DNA from: Candidatus Brocadia sp. WS118
GTDB taxonomy: Bacteria; Planctomycetota; Brocadiia; Brocadiales; Brocadiaceae
Assembly (NCBI GenBank): GCA_007618135.1
Contig: PHFX01000012.1
Location: 1-56,808, forward strand
Reading direction: 5' to 3'
Length of the DNA: 56,808 nucleotides
Part shown: piece by piece, positions 26,885 to 36,094 of the stretch
Numbering within the stretch: position 1 is the first letter of the stretch
How the letters are laid out: every line of letters begins with the position of its first letter
Program-made: the position numbers and the translations under genes
Notes under the pieces: generated by a model
Told to the model about the DNA's origin: nothing
The model's database searches: none
What the model saw: the letters and a program-made list of their open reading frames with translations, nothing else

Positions 26885-27059
26885 TGTTACACTGTTACAC
26901 TAAATGTTACACTTTTTGTTACACTTCGTTTCGTCGTATGAATCGTTCATCTTGCATCGTCTAACCAGTTATTTTTACGAATCTTAACGACATCCCCCTG
27001 TTTTTTTTGCCCTTCATTATCCGATTTTTCAGCTAGAGGATGTTACACAAGCTGTTACA
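26885..27059. promoter_or_regulatory. Array of TGTTACAC boxes
   Basis: TGTTACAC occurs at 26885, 26893, 26905 and 26917, then again at 27041 with a TGTTACAT at 27053. Most neighbouring copies are 12 bases apart (one interval is 8). Directly repeated boxes with fixed spacing suggest a DNA-binding array (operator or iteron) in the 750-base gap between the activator and the DUF3467 gene. No known consensus was recognised. Confidence 0.5.
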
Positions 27060-27495
27060 TTTTCAGTTTTCTCCAGATATTTGGGAAAATTCAAAACTGG
27101 AGCAAAGCCAGTAAATACAAGGATTACGAGGTGATATTCATTTTAAGTCTGATTTGGCATCGACATTGCTCGTCTCCAAATAACGAGGGAATTCAAAGTT
27201 GTTGCCTCCCCTGTATTCTCCCCATTGAGTGGGGCAACTATTTTGTCCCCCGCTGGCGGGGGGTGGGGGGCGGATGACCGATGAATTAACAAAACCCTTT
27301 GTTCGATTGTACGTTCACGACGAAATCTCAAGAGGGGAAGGAACACCGCCCCTCTCTTCCTGAGAAGGGAGTATAAAAATTCTCTTGGGAGGGGATTCAG
27401 GGGTGGGTAAAAAAGCCATTGGGTTTTACCATGTAAAACCTGATCTATTGGAAACGCATAAAGAAAGTAAACGTCTGAAAAGAAAAGAATCGTTC
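27060..27495. other. Intergenic stretch, no gene supported
   Basis: The rest of the gap before the DUF3467 gene. It has a G-rich segment at 27240-27275 and no start with a convincing ribosome site. A longer in-frame ORF could extend the DUF3467 protein upstream to a TTG at 27385, without support. Confidence 0.4.
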
Positions 27496-27771
27496 ATGGA
27501 CTGTGATAGAGATAAAGGTTTTCAGGAAGGCGAAGAACTAGAAGGACGGTATGCGAATGTCTTCAAGGTTGGGCAAAATGCCTTTGAATTTGTGATCGAC
27601 TTTGGTCAGTCGTATGTTGAAGGGAAGAGGGAAATATTCCATACGAGGATCGTCAGCAGTCCCTTTTATGCAAATGTCCTGTTAAAGACACTGCAGGAGT
27701 CGATAGAACGGTATGAAAAGGTATTCGAGTCAATACCGGAAGAAGATGAGGGCGGAGAAAAATCCTCATAA
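27496..27771 (+). CDS. DUF3467 family protein
   Basis: 91 residues from ATG 27496. The family pattern is clear: EGRYANVFKVGQNAFEFVIDFGQ, HTRIVSSPFYANVLLKTLQESIERYE, followed by an acidic tail. DUF3467 proteins are short, probably cytoplasmic, and of unknown function. It precedes the third riboswitch by about 90 bases. In other genomes the family is scattered, so context rather than homology suggests a link to the downstream set. Confidence 0.75.
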   Translation: MDCDRDKGFQEGEELEGRYANVFKVGQNAFEFVIDFGQSYVEGKREIFHTRIVSSPFYANVLLKTLQESIERYEKVFESIPEEDEGGEKSS

Positions 27772-27861
27772 ATCCCTCTTAACTAGAGGGATGAAGGGGG
27801 GTTGTTAAAAATGTTTATACGAAAAGAAGTTTTTACATAGTAATAAATTAACAGTTGTACC

Positions 27862-28003
27862 ATCACGATAAGGGCAAACCCTGAGTGATCAGGGGACGCA
27901 AAGGAGAGGATCTTTAACATATTTCCTGCAAAGGCAGGAAAGTATAAAGATGGCCTTACTACCGAAGATGTTTGTGGAAAATCTTTGCAGTAAGGTTTTT
28001 TTG
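27862..28003 (+). ncRNA. c-di-GMP-I (GEMM) riboswitch with terminator, copy 3
   Basis: Aptamer core GGGCAAACC (27872-27880), a GNRA-capped stem (GTGA), GGACGCAAAG, a hairpin TTTCCTGC...GCAGGAAA and a 3' part GGCCTTACTACCGAAGATG. The terminator pairs CCTTACTAC with GCAGTAAGG (one A-C mismatch) and ends in T7. It lies directly upstream of the subtilisin gene and so probably gates the whole 28-40 kb gene set. Confidence 0.9.
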
Positions 28004-28115
28004 TTTTTGTAATCTTTGAACAAGGCATAGATGAGAAGGGTAAACAGGGCCATCTGTTTTTTACTAAAACAAGAGGCGAAATTTTTCAGAAACGTTTTTT
28101 AACAAAACAATGCTC

Positions 28116-28145
28116 AAAAACGTAGATATTGCGCGTACAGAGTCT
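28116..28145. repeat. Degenerate GTAGA-TTGC palindrome copy
   Basis: Thirty bases that recur with five mismatches at 31452-31481. The second copy folds as TAGATGTTG...CAACGTCTA, a REP-like palindrome. Both flank genes of the island set. Confidence 0.45.
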
Positions 28146-28206
28146 AAACAGACCCGTTTCTGATGATCTCCCCCATCCAGTGGGGATAAAGAGGAACATC
28201 TGGACT

Positions 28207-29517
28207 ATGAAAAGGCATATGATCGTCCGTCTCTACCAGACGCTTTCTGATGACCTAAAGATCCCGGACTGGATCGATTTTATCAATAATAAATCGGTGA
28301 TAAAAGAAGATCTTAACCCTGACATAGATCGTTTGTTTGAAGAGATGGGTTTAAAGTTCTGGTTGACCCGGGAATATAAGCCGGAGGGCGCGCAATGGAA
28401 CGCGGAAGAAATACGTGAAGGATTGAACCGGACCTACCGGATTATTTTACAACAAGATTATGCCCTCCCGAAAAATTTAGTGGAACAGATCAAGCTTATT
28501 CCTTCTGTTGAGGACGTTCGGGAGATTATGATTGCCGAATCGTATCTTCCCTCCCAGCGGTTCCCGAAAGAGGTTTCGTCTGCAATGGTATTGGGGATGC
28601 GGAAGGGGTCAGATCTGATCTATTTGCCTTATGCGAAAGCGATCACGAAAGGGGACCCTGCTATAAAGATCGCCGTGTTGGATACCGGAGTCGACCTGGA
28701 CCACAAGGAATTACAAGGAAAAATCGTTAAACGCGCTGATTTTGTTCATTTAGAAGGTCTGGATACCTCCCGTTTTATCGGGGATGTCATGGGCTATGAC
28801 GATCTCCCTGAAGATGAGGTCGGCCATGGGACCCATGTCTCAGGCATTCTTGTAAGTAAAGGAATCGAAATGGAGGAAGGGGTTTCACCCGGGTGTAGTC
28901 TCATGGCCATTCGGGTGTTGGGCACCATGAAAAGCGGCAATCGTTTTGTTGGTGCAGGGATCGTGGACAATATCAACACTGGGATCAAGTGGGCGGTCGA
29001 TCAGGGGGCCGATATTATTAATATGAGTCTGGGCATTCGGCATACGGGAGGAGGGCTGCCCCATGAAGAGGTGATCCGATATGCCCTGAGTAAAAACGTG
29101 ACGGTGGTTGCGGCCAGCGGCAATGACGGAACATCCGAACGATATTATCCCGGTGCCCTGCCCGGTGTCATTGCCGTGGGGGCTGTGGATGACATCGGAA
29201 AGGTGGCCGGTTTCACGTCGTTTGGAGCCAATATCATGGTGGTCGCTCCGGGTGTTAACATCTACAGTGCACTTGCGAATAATCGTTATGGTCTTGCCTC
29301 CGGAACTTCCCAAGCGTCTCCCTGTGTTGCGGGCGCCGTGGGATTGATGAAATCTTATGCGCTGGAACAGGGAAAAAGACTCACAAATCGAGAAATTTTC
29401 TCGATTTTGAAGAACACCTCCGATCGCGTGGATACCCGCTTACGGAATGAACAGGCAGGCTATGGCCTCATCAACTTGGCAGATGGTCTGAAGTTGCTGA
29501 CTCACATGTTAAATTAA
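28207..29517 (+). CDS. Subtilisin-like S8 serine protease
   Basis: 436 residues from ATG 28207 (AGAGGA about 11 bases upstream); an earlier TTG at 28129 is open but lies in a repeat. The catalytic triad is complete: Asp in AVLDTGVDLDH (~159), His in GHGTHVSGIL (~207), Ser in ASGTSQASPCVAG (~368), with oxyanion Asn in AASGNDG (~306). About 150 residues precede the catalytic domain and include an I9-like segment (RIILQQDYALP...SVEDVREIMIA) that may be an inhibitory propeptide. No signal peptide is visible, so it may act in the cytoplasm or on co-produced proteins. It leads the riboswitch-controlled set and may mature one of them. Confidence 0.93.
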   Translation: MKRHMIVRLYQTLSDDLKIPDWIDFINNKSVIKEDLNPDIDRLFEEMGLKFWLTREYKPEGAQWNAEEIREGLNRTYRIILQQDYALPKNLVEQIKLIPSVEDVREIMIAESYLPSQRFPKEVSSAMVLGMRKGSDLIYLPYAKAITKGDPAIKIAVLDTGVDLDHKELQGKIVKRADFVHLEGLDTSRFIGDVMGYDDLPEDEVGHGTHVSGILVSKGIEMEEGVSPGCSLMAIRVLGTMKSGNRFVGAGIVDNINTGIKWAVDQGADIINMSLGIRHTGGGLPHEEVIRYALSKNVTVVAASGNDGTSERYYPGALPGVIAVGAVDDIGKVAGFTSFGANIMVVAPGVNIYSALANNRYGLASGTSQASPCVAGAVGLMKSYALEQGKRLTNREIFSILKNTSDRVDTRLRNEQAGYGLINLADGLKLLTHMLN

Positions 29518-29536
29518 ATTAAAAAAGGGGGGGAAA

Positions 29537-31453
29537 ATGGCAAACATCGGATCTTTAACAAATGGCGGTTCAGTCACGTTGTCATCAGCGAGAATCAGAA
29601 GGCCTCTCGTCACAACAAGCGGCTTTAGTTCCGATCTGGACGAAACCGTCAAGAGACACCTGGACGAGTTGAATGAGTTGTTGAATAAAAGAATTTTTGA
29701 GGTGGATGATAAAAACAGGGTAACCTTGAAGGTTGATTTCAACAGAAAATCGCAGAATATAGAAATCACAACCCTTCTAAAAAAGTCACTAACTCCTAAA
29801 AGAACGATTCCGGATGCCTGGGATAATGCCAGTCTCCTCGACTTTTTTGATAAGGGGAAGGAAAATCTCAATAAAAGCACTTTATCAGAGTATGTGGACG
29901 GCACTCCGGAACTTTCCATCTTGAAATCGACCTTTTTGGACTACCTTTCTAAAAGTGGCTCCAGTCTCGAGTACAACGTCCAAGCGGTCCTTACCGATTA
30001 TCCGGCGATCACAAACTATTTGGTGGCGGTCGCGTTTTATATCGGAGAACGAAAGGAGTTTCACGGGCTGAAGAACTTCATTGTGAGCCACAGTCAGGGC
30101 ACGAAAAACGTTGCCCGCTACGCAATCGTCAGCGGGGCGCGAACCCTCATTGAAAAGAAACAACTGGAGGTTCCCCATCTTAATAACGACAACAGCGAAA
30201 TTGTGAATAAGATCAAAGCGGCAAAGGTATCACTTTCATCGGCGTCATTTGAAACGGACGTTCAGTCCGTTATTGATGACCAGATCTTCTATAACAAGGA
30301 ATACGCACTGATTGAGGATGCGGAGAAACATTTGGGGAAAATCCCCTCCGAAATCAAGCCGTTGCTCGTTCAGTATATCAAACATTCTCCCGTGCTGGTT
30401 ACAAAACAGAACAACGAGTATTTTCTTCCCCTGTTCATCTCACAAATCAAAGGGGAAATACAAATTGCCGATACGACACAAGCCGACAAAGCAGAATCCG
30501 AAAGAGACTTTGACGTCTCGTTCCTGGAAGACGATAAGTCATCGATTCAGGTGAACAAACTCGCCGTCAAGTGTGCCGCTCAGTTGTACTACAGTATGGT
30601 ATTGGGCGACCAACTGGGCGTGTTCGATATCATGAACTACTTCTCGCACAAATATCTGATTCGGGGAGGAATCCTGATCGAAGATCGCCGTTTGCGAGAG
30701 GATATCCAACAGTATGTCTTTTCCAATAAATTCACCAACCTCAAGACAAAGAAGTTAACCGATCGCACCAGGCCGGCGGAACGACAGATGTTCTACCGAC
30801 AGGCCTTCAATGAGGGAAGCGCAGAGGTGACGGAAGATCTGATCGTTAACCGGGAGTTTTCGCGGCTCTGGAAAGTGCTCATGCTGGAGACGGCAAAATA
30901 TATTGAACGAGCACAGGACAGCCCGAATCCGGAACGGTTCGTCTCCCCGCAAAACATCATGCAGGCCGTGGAAGACCTTCAATACAACCTATCGACTCAT
31001 GCCACGGGAATGGTGAACGTTATCACACCGCTGATCTATGCGGAGATTGAGTTTGTAATCCGGCGCATCCTGAAGCACCCGGAGGTGCTCCGGCAAATCG
31101 TTCCGTCCGGGGGAACCTGGTGGCGGGTCGTTGAGACATTGTATATGGCTATGAAGAATGTACGGCCGAAAGCAACCGTCTTTAATAATAAGGCGAGGCT
31201 GGGCTATGCCATTATCCAATCGATCGCGAATTACACCCCCTCCAAGTTCGAGGAAGACAAGACCTTGCTCGCTTTCATCAGCGATGTGGACGCCTTCATT
31301 ACGACCCAAAGCATCTTACAGGAAGCGCTTACAGACGAGTTGATCCGGGGAGAAAAAGAGGAAGAAGAGGAGGAATCAAATGGGGATCAAACAGAAAAAA
31401 GGGTACCGGTGTCCCCCGGCTCGAAAGCAGAACAAGACGAATGGGATTTTTAA
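29537..31453 (+). CDS. Unrecognised 638-residue protein of the island set
   Basis: The start has a strong AAGGGGGGG ribosome site. No family was recognised. The protein is largely helical in appearance, with no signal peptide or transmembrane segment. The N-terminus is Ser/Thr-Gly rich (residues 1-30). Segments of possible interest: NYFSHKYLIRGGILIEDRRLREDIQQ (~405-430) and VPSGGTWWRVVETLYMAM (~540). The C-terminus ends in an acidic run (GEKEEEEEESNGDQTE) and polar tail. It lies 19 bases after the S8 protease gene and belongs to the same transcript. It could be the protease's substrate or a structural component; neither is shown. Confidence 0.8.
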   Translation: MANIGSLTNGGSVTLSSARIRRPLVTTSGFSSDLDETVKRHLDELNELLNKRIFEVDDKNRVTLKVDFNRKSQNIEITTLLKKSLTPKRTIPDAWDNASLLDFFDKGKENLNKSTLSEYVDGTPELSILKSTFLDYLSKSGSSLEYNVQAVLTDYPAITNYLVAVAFYIGERKEFHGLKNFIVSHSQGTKNVARYAIVSGARTLIEKKQLEVPHLNNDNSEIVNKIKAAKVSLSSASFETDVQSVIDDQIFYNKEYALIEDAEKHLGKIPSEIKPLLVQYIKHSPVLVTKQNNEYFLPLFISQIKGEIQIADTTQADKAESERDFDVSFLEDDKSSIQVNKLAVKCAAQLYYSMVLGDQLGVFDIMNYFSHKYLIRGGILIEDRRLREDIQQYVFSNKFTNLKTKKLTDRTRPAERQMFYRQAFNEGSAEVTEDLIVNREFSRLWKVLMLETAKYIERAQDSPNPERFVSPQNIMQAVEDLQYNLSTHATGMVNVITPLIYAEIEFVIRRILKHPEVLRQIVPSGGTWWRVVETLYMAMKNVRPKATVFNNKARLGYAIIQSIANYTPSKFEEDKTLLAFISDVDAFITTQSILQEALTDELIRGEKEEEEEESNGDQTEKRVPVSPGSKAEQDEWDF

Positions 31454-31724
31454 AACGTAGATGTTGCACATACAACGTCTAGCGGGGCGTTGCCGTGAGG
31501 CTGTGGTGAAAACCCACCCTCACTAACCTCTACACTGAGTGAGAGGAATTTCCCCCCTTCAAGGGGAGATTACGTGTTTAATTTCTCCCCTTCAGGATTG
31601 CAGAACCCACGAGGAGGTGAGGAGGGGATGGGTTTTGATAACGGCGAGTAAAATGGTTGCCTTAGAAACTCATTTACAACAACTTTTGCACGTTCAGTAC
31701 ACTAACTAATGTAGGAGTAAAGCG
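31454..31724. other. Gap within the island set
   Basis: A 270-base gap between two co-oriented genes. It contains the second REP-like copy (31452-31481) and a hairpin-forming CCCCTTCAAGGGG segment (around 31557-31567); no T-run terminator was seen, so read-through is possible. Confidence 0.4.
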
Positions 31725-32756
31725 ATGAATGTGACTACCATTCCAAGCGAAGTGCAGATGAATGATTCTGCCCGTGCACATGCCCGAGAGGTCTTAGGGG
31801 ATTGCGAGTCGTTTAAGTTTCTTCCCCTGGCAGAACAAAAGAGCCTTTATTTTTCACTGATACAAGACTATCTTGACAAAGAGAAAGAGAAGTACGGCCT
31901 TTCCAAACCGATGGCAACCGATTCTGGGAAAGAAATGGGGTACAAGGGATACGATCCCGGATTTGGAGGGGATACGAAAGCCTTTCGTGAGTTGGTCGAT
32001 TCCGTCGATTTCCCACAATTCGTCGCTGACTTATTGAAAGCAGTCTTCGACGCCAATTTAAAGGTGATGAAGCAACAGACTGACAGTTACATCAAGCTAA
32101 TGAAAGAAGCAACGAAATCGTCCGCTGATTTTATCAAAAAGGTGAAGGACGAAGAGTCCTTTATGAAGCTTGCTGAAACAAAAGGAAATCAATACAACGT
32201 CACAGCGGAAAAGAATGCCGATGGAAGCAGCAAACTGGTGTTGACAAATCCGGAGGGAGAGAAAGTTGATACGGAAGACGCACAGGTGAAGGCCCATATC
32301 ATGGATGCGAAGATCCGGATGGCACAGGAACATCGCGCGGCCCTTCGAGAGGTGTTGCTCATGGGCGTGACACGGCTGGTTGTTGAAAAGGGTGAAATCG
32401 AAGCGGGTGTGGAATTCAGCGTTAAGGCAAGCCGCGAAAGTAAGGCACATCACGAAGATCAGAACATCAATGTGACAAATTTGGAGATGGAATATGGGGG
32501 GGGGCTTGCCGGTTTGTTTGGCGGTCCTAGCGGCAGTCTCTCCGTATCCAATACGAACATCCAGGTCAATACATCAGATAAGAAGGCAACGGATGATTTG
32601 TCAGCCACTTTGAAAGGCAAGGTCAATATCAAGTTCAAAACAGACTATTTCAAACTGGATAATTTTGCCAATATGTATGCCGATGGAGGTGTGGCGGCAC
32701 TGAAACAAGGCACGCCGGTACAAGGGCAACCGGCCGCGCCTGTGCCGGCTCGATAG
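31725..32756 (+). CDS. Unrecognised 343-residue protein of the island set
   Basis: Start ATG 31725 with GTAGGAG upstream. No family name can be given. The middle (residues ~70-160) is helical and rich in Lys/Glu; residues ~200-235 (QEHRAALREVLLMGVTRLVVEKGEIEAGVEF) form a helix then strands. Residues ~255-320 are Gly/Ser/Asn-rich and beta-like (GGGLAGLFGGPSG, SNTNIQVNTSD), and the tail is Pro/Ala-rich (PVQGQPAAPVPAR). No signal peptide. The helix-plus-beta layout could suit an assembly or scaffold protein, which is guesswork. It lies 15 bases before the next gene. Confidence 0.8.
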   Translation: MNVTTIPSEVQMNDSARAHAREVLGDCESFKFLPLAEQKSLYFSLIQDYLDKEKEKYGLSKPMATDSGKEMGYKGYDPGFGGDTKAFRELVDSVDFPQFVADLLKAVFDANLKVMKQQTDSYIKLMKEATKSSADFIKKVKDEESFMKLAETKGNQYNVTAEKNADGSSKLVLTNPEGEKVDTEDAQVKAHIMDAKIRMAQEHRAALREVLLMGVTRLVVEKGEIEAGVEFSVKASRESKAHHEDQNINVTNLEMEYGGGLAGLFGGPSGSLSVSNTNIQVNTSDKKATDDLSATLKGKVNIKFKTDYFKLDNFANMYADGGVAALKQGTPVQGQPAAPVPAR

Positions 32757-32768
32757 GAGACGATCGCT

Positions 32769-34865
32769 ATGGCATTAGCGATTCTGGAACTGGTTGCACT
32801 GGAAGAGGCCAATGTACGATTTAAGATTGATACAGGAACCAACAGGTACTATCAACTCAAGATTGGAAGGGCGATAAGGCGTAAAAACGGGATTGACTGG
32901 GTTGACGATCTCTATTTTTCCTCCCCGCTGAGCATCAATCCAGCGGGGGGGGAGCTGCTCCGTTCAGTCAGTGAGATCTCAATACCGCTCAAACAGTTTG
33001 ATCGAGGGAGGGCGTATGTCCAATTGTTTAGTTTTAAGACACGTGAGAAAACATCGCCTGCCTTTTCACGGGTCATCGAAATCCCAATGGGGGCATCTGC
33101 CCTTCTGGCCGATCCTCCTGCCGATTTTGCCTTGCCCTTTTCAAGGAGAAGCCCCATGACAACAATCGCATCGTTTCATGCCCCACGGACTATCCCCTGC
33201 CGATCGGAGGGAGGGACCTATTCGCAGGCGGCCTCTTTGGACGATATCCTCGGCACACTCCTGAAGGTCGCTGTCCCCGTGGTCCAAAATTTATTAGGGG
33301 GAGCACAAAACAATCCTCCGGCGGGTGCACCAGCCGGTACGACAGCACCGGCTGGGGAGACGGCCCTGCCTGCTCTTCTGGCGCGATGGCTCACTTCCAT
33401 TGTTGGCGGTCTCGGAGCGGGAGGTGCAACAATGAGTCAGCCGCAATCGATAGGGGTTCCAATCATTCACAGCAACCGTTTCATCAGGCCAGAGGCCGAG
33501 TTTTCACAACCATTTTTTTGGCAGGCCCTGTTAGGCGCGGCCATCGGCCCACTGATTCAGGCACTCCCGCAACTGGCGAATGCAGCCATCCAAAAGAGAA
33601 TACAGATGAAGCAGGCGGATAATAAGCTCATCACCGACATTCTTTCCACTGTCAACCAAAGGAGGCTATTGGAACAATTGCTGGAAGCACAGCGGCAAGT
33701 CCCTTCCGGCGGCTCGTCTGAGAATGCTGCCAATCTCACGCCGCTCATTCAATTGTTGCAACAGATGCCTGCCGCATCTCAGCAACCGGCTGCTGAAGCA
33801 ACGCCCCCGCCTGTCGCCGTTTCGACATCGCAAAGCAGGCCCAGTGCCGGCTATGCTTACACCTTCAGCAACAAGGCCGTTTTATCGTTTGTAACGGCCG
33901 ATCCCGTTCGCTGGAATGGTACAGACCGACTCCTGTTCTCAAAAAATCAGGGGGTGCAATTGAAAATCCGGTTCACCGTCGGAGAACCTGCTCCCAAAAC
34001 ACCACTGCCCAAGGCTATTTTAAAGGTCGTTTTTAAGAACAATGCCGATCAGTCGGTTTTATACGAAAAACAATTCCAGCAAAAGAATCTAGAGCCAAAC
34101 AGTGTGCTGCCGTTCTCGTTCTCTCCAGAGGAGTTGGCCCCTCTACCCCTGAACAGACCGATTGCCGTATTTGCGGAAATCCGCTGGTTAAGTCCAAAAA
34201 CCAGCCGCGAATATAGAGCGCTGGGCTCTTCGGAAATGGTCATGGTTGACAAGCATTTCCTGAAAGAAAAGGGGAATGCCCTCCGTTCAGAACAGGAGCT
34301 GACCGATATGAATCGATTCAGGGTCTTCTGGAACAAGGTGTGGGAAGCGCCTTTACTCAATAGAGCAGGAACGGACCAAGGTGAAAAGAAATACCTCTGG
34401 GAGGCCAATCTAAATCTAAAGTATTTTGTGTACCTTTCCATCGACCAGGAATCGAATGGATTGATGGAAACAAAAATCTTACGCGAACAACCGGATGAAG
34501 AAAGCCTTTCAGAAAAGATTGCCGGGCGAATGAAGTCCGGAATTGAACTGAGCCTCTCTGAATTGAATCAGCTGATTCCCTTATGGAATGGAGCACCGGC
34601 TCTTAATCGCGATCAATTGGATGCGTTTAAAACGGATCTTTTTAGGAGAGACAACGCGGGTGAATTCCAATATCACGTTCGGCTCAAAGGGAAAGCCGGC
34701 CAGCGGGGAATGGTCTGGGTTGTGCCGATCTTCAAGCTCTTTGAATTCATATTGGGTACTGTTCAAAAGGCTGATGACGCGGGTCAGGTCATTTCAGTAT
34801 CAGAGGAAACCGTTCGATTCCCCTTACCGATAGCGGCGCGTGTCATCGGGTTGAAATCCACGTAG
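32769..34865 (+). CDS. Unrecognised 698-residue protein with amphipathic helical segments
   Basis: Start ATG 32769 follows AGGAGACG. Residues 1-~110 are a beta-rich domain (LKIGRAIRRKNGIDWVDDLYF, ISIPLKQFDRGRAYVQLFSF). Residues ~155-300 hold several hydrophobic or amphipathic helices (ILGTLLKVAVPVVQNLLGG, LPALLARWLTSIVGGLGAGG, WQALLGAAIGPLIQALPQL) separated by Pro/Ala/Gly linkers; residues ~340-365 are Pro/Gln/Ala-rich. Residues ~370-490 again look beta-rich, and the rest is mixed. No signal peptide. The helices could insert in or coat a membrane, but this is only a possibility. It is co-transcribed with its neighbours. Confidence 0.8.
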   Translation: MALAILELVALEEANVRFKIDTGTNRYYQLKIGRAIRRKNGIDWVDDLYFSSPLSINPAGGELLRSVSEISIPLKQFDRGRAYVQLFSFKTREKTSPAFSRVIEIPMGASALLADPPADFALPFSRRSPMTTIASFHAPRTIPCRSEGGTYSQAASLDDILGTLLKVAVPVVQNLLGGAQNNPPAGAPAGTTAPAGETALPALLARWLTSIVGGLGAGGATMSQPQSIGVPIIHSNRFIRPEAEFSQPFFWQALLGAAIGPLIQALPQLANAAIQKRIQMKQADNKLITDILSTVNQRRLLEQLLEAQRQVPSGGSSENAANLTPLIQLLQQMPAASQQPAAEATPPPVAVSTSQSRPSAGYAYTFSNKAVLSFVTADPVRWNGTDRLLFSKNQGVQLKIRFTVGEPAPKTPLPKAILKVVFKNNADQSVLYEKQFQQKNLEPNSVLPFSFSPEELAPLPLNRPIAVFAEIRWLSPKTSREYRALGSSEMVMVDKHFLKEKGNALRSEQELTDMNRFRVFWNKVWEAPLLNRAGTDQGEKKYLWEANLNLKYFVYLSIDQESNGLMETKILREQPDEESLSEKIAGRMKSGIELSLSELNQLIPLWNGAPALNRDQLDAFKTDLFRRDNAGEFQYHVRLKGKAGQRGMVWVVPIFKLFEFILGTVQKADDAGQVISVSEETVRFPLPIAARVIGLKST

Positions 34866-34875
34866 GAGGGAGAAG

Positions 34876-35049
34876 ATGATGGGAAAATCGTTGTCAGAAG
34901 AGGAACCCGTAGAAGAGAATGCGTCTGGCCAGGATTCGAAACCCGAATATGCTTTCGAAGGGTTTGAAATCGAATTCTCAGAAAAGATCATGCTGACTCC
35001 CCTCGCTACCATACAACGGGGAAAACAGAAAAGTGGACCTATGCCATGA
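34876..35049 (+). CDS. Small 57-residue protein of the island set
   Basis: A short ORF with an excellent ribosome site (GGAGGGAGAAG) just before tandem ATG codons (34876, 34879). It is acidic at the N-terminus (SEEEPVEEN) and ends KSGPMP. Its stop overlaps the next start (ATGA at 35046-35049), showing translational coupling. No family was recognised. Confidence 0.6.
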   Translation: MMGKSLSEEEPVEENASGQDSKPEYAFEGFEIEFSEKIMLTPLATIQRGKQKSGPMP

Positions 35050-35309
35050 TCGACGAAGCATTCCTGACATTTCGACAAGTCATCGAGAAACTGTTCACTT
35101 TTAAGGGAGAAATCACCGACGAGGAGATGGGGGTTCGTTCGTTCATTTATGCATGCGAAATTGATTCACCTGTCGAACTCGATATTGTGCGAGATGAGGC
35201 AGGCCGATTGCAGATCGGGACCACGCCACCACTCTACTCTGTCAAGACCACCTTTCTCCCTTCGTTTCACAGATTAGTGGTTACAGCACAAAGATCAGGA
35301 GATTTTTAA
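35046..35309 (+). CDS. Small 87-residue protein of the island set
   Basis: Starts within the stop of the 57-residue gene and ends overlapping the next start (TAATG at 35307-35311), so three small genes are coupled in series. The protein is alpha/beta in appearance: a helical start (FRQVIEKLFTF) and then strands (VELDIVRDEAGRLQIGTTPP). No family was recognised. Being conserved in such a tight chain suggests it acts with the Trypco2-like protein. Confidence 0.7.
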   Translation: MIDEAFLTFRQVIEKLFTFKGEITDEEMGVRSFIYACEIDSPVELDIVRDEAGRLQIGTTPPLYSVKTTFLPSFHRLVVTAQRSGDF

Positions 35310-36094
35310 TGGCCGCTGAAAACACCGCATGGCAATTAGAAGAGTTTGTCGATTCGCTGGTTGTCGAATTGGACAAGACGCGGGAGACCTTAGCTGTAAA
35401 GGCCATTAACAAGCCGCTCAGCTATACCGTGAAAGAGATGGCGCTCGATTTAAATGCCTTTCCCTCCTATGACGGTGATCAAGTAAAGTTTGTCACGGCT
35501 CAGCCAGGACAACAGGGGGCATCCAAGGTCACGATTCAATTGGGCTCGATCACCGATCAACAGGTGCGAGCAACGACAAAAACGCCCGGGGCAAAGGGTG
35601 ATGTAACGATTCAGGAGACCGATGTAGACAAGGCCACGAAAAAAAAGTTGCGAAAGCTTGGCGTGAATACCCTTGACGATCTCAAACAGATCGAAAAGAA
35701 AGAGGTCGATTTGCAGAAGGCATCGGATGATACCATTGACTACCGAAAGCTGGCCAACCTGATTCAAAAGTCGAAGCGCAACCAAAACCCTCCTCAGATT
35801 CATCGGGTCAGCCTCTCGATGGATCAGGACAAGAAACCGTCTCTGGTAATCGAAGGGAAAAACCTGGCCATTGATCCGAATTTTTCTCCTGTTGCCGTCG
35901 TGAATCAGACCCTGTCGGAGGTTCTATCGAGTCATCCTAATGAGATCAAGATTCAACTGAATCCGGCCCATCATTTTTTAGAGAGCAACGAACTCATTGT
36001 AACGTGTGACCCTTTTGCAGTTGTCAAAGTCAACGTGAAAGGAAAAGGTCTAAAACCAGATGAAGAAGAAAACGAAAAAAAAGATCTCGTTTGA
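35309..36094 (+). CDS. Trypco2-like domain protein, 261 residues
   Basis: Residues ~5-85 have the layout of the trypsin-co-occurring domain 2 (Trypco2): an N-terminal helix (QLEEFVDSLVVELDKTRETLA), strand VKEMALDLNAF, then VKFVTAQPGQQGASKVTIQLG. That domain accompanies trypsin-like proteases and NTPases in proposed bacterial conflict systems; here a subtilisin is in the same gene set. The rest (~120-261) has a helical segment with many lysines and a beta-rich C-terminal part (LVIEGKNLAID, FAVVKVNVKGKG). The gene starts in the previous stop codon and ends 35 bases inside the following gene. Trypco2 assignment is by eye. Confidence 0.6.
   Translation: MAAENTAWQLEEFVDSLVVELDKTRETLAVKAINKPLSYTVKEMALDLNAFPSYDGDQVKFVTAQPGQQGASKVTIQLGSITDQQVRATTKTPGAKGDVTIQETDVDKATKKKLRKLGVNTLDDLKQIEKKEVDLQKASDDTIDYRKLANLIQKSKRNQNPPQIHRVSLSMDQDKKPSLVIEGKNLAIDPNFSPVAVVNQTLSEVLSSHPNEIKIQLNPAHHFLESNELIVTCDPFAVVKVNVKGKGLKPDEEENEKKDLV

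Noticed and set aside
26885-27059. CRISPR array
   Set aside because: The TGTTACAC boxes are only 8 bases with 0-4 bases between them; no repeat-spacer structure of normal size, and no cas genes in the window.
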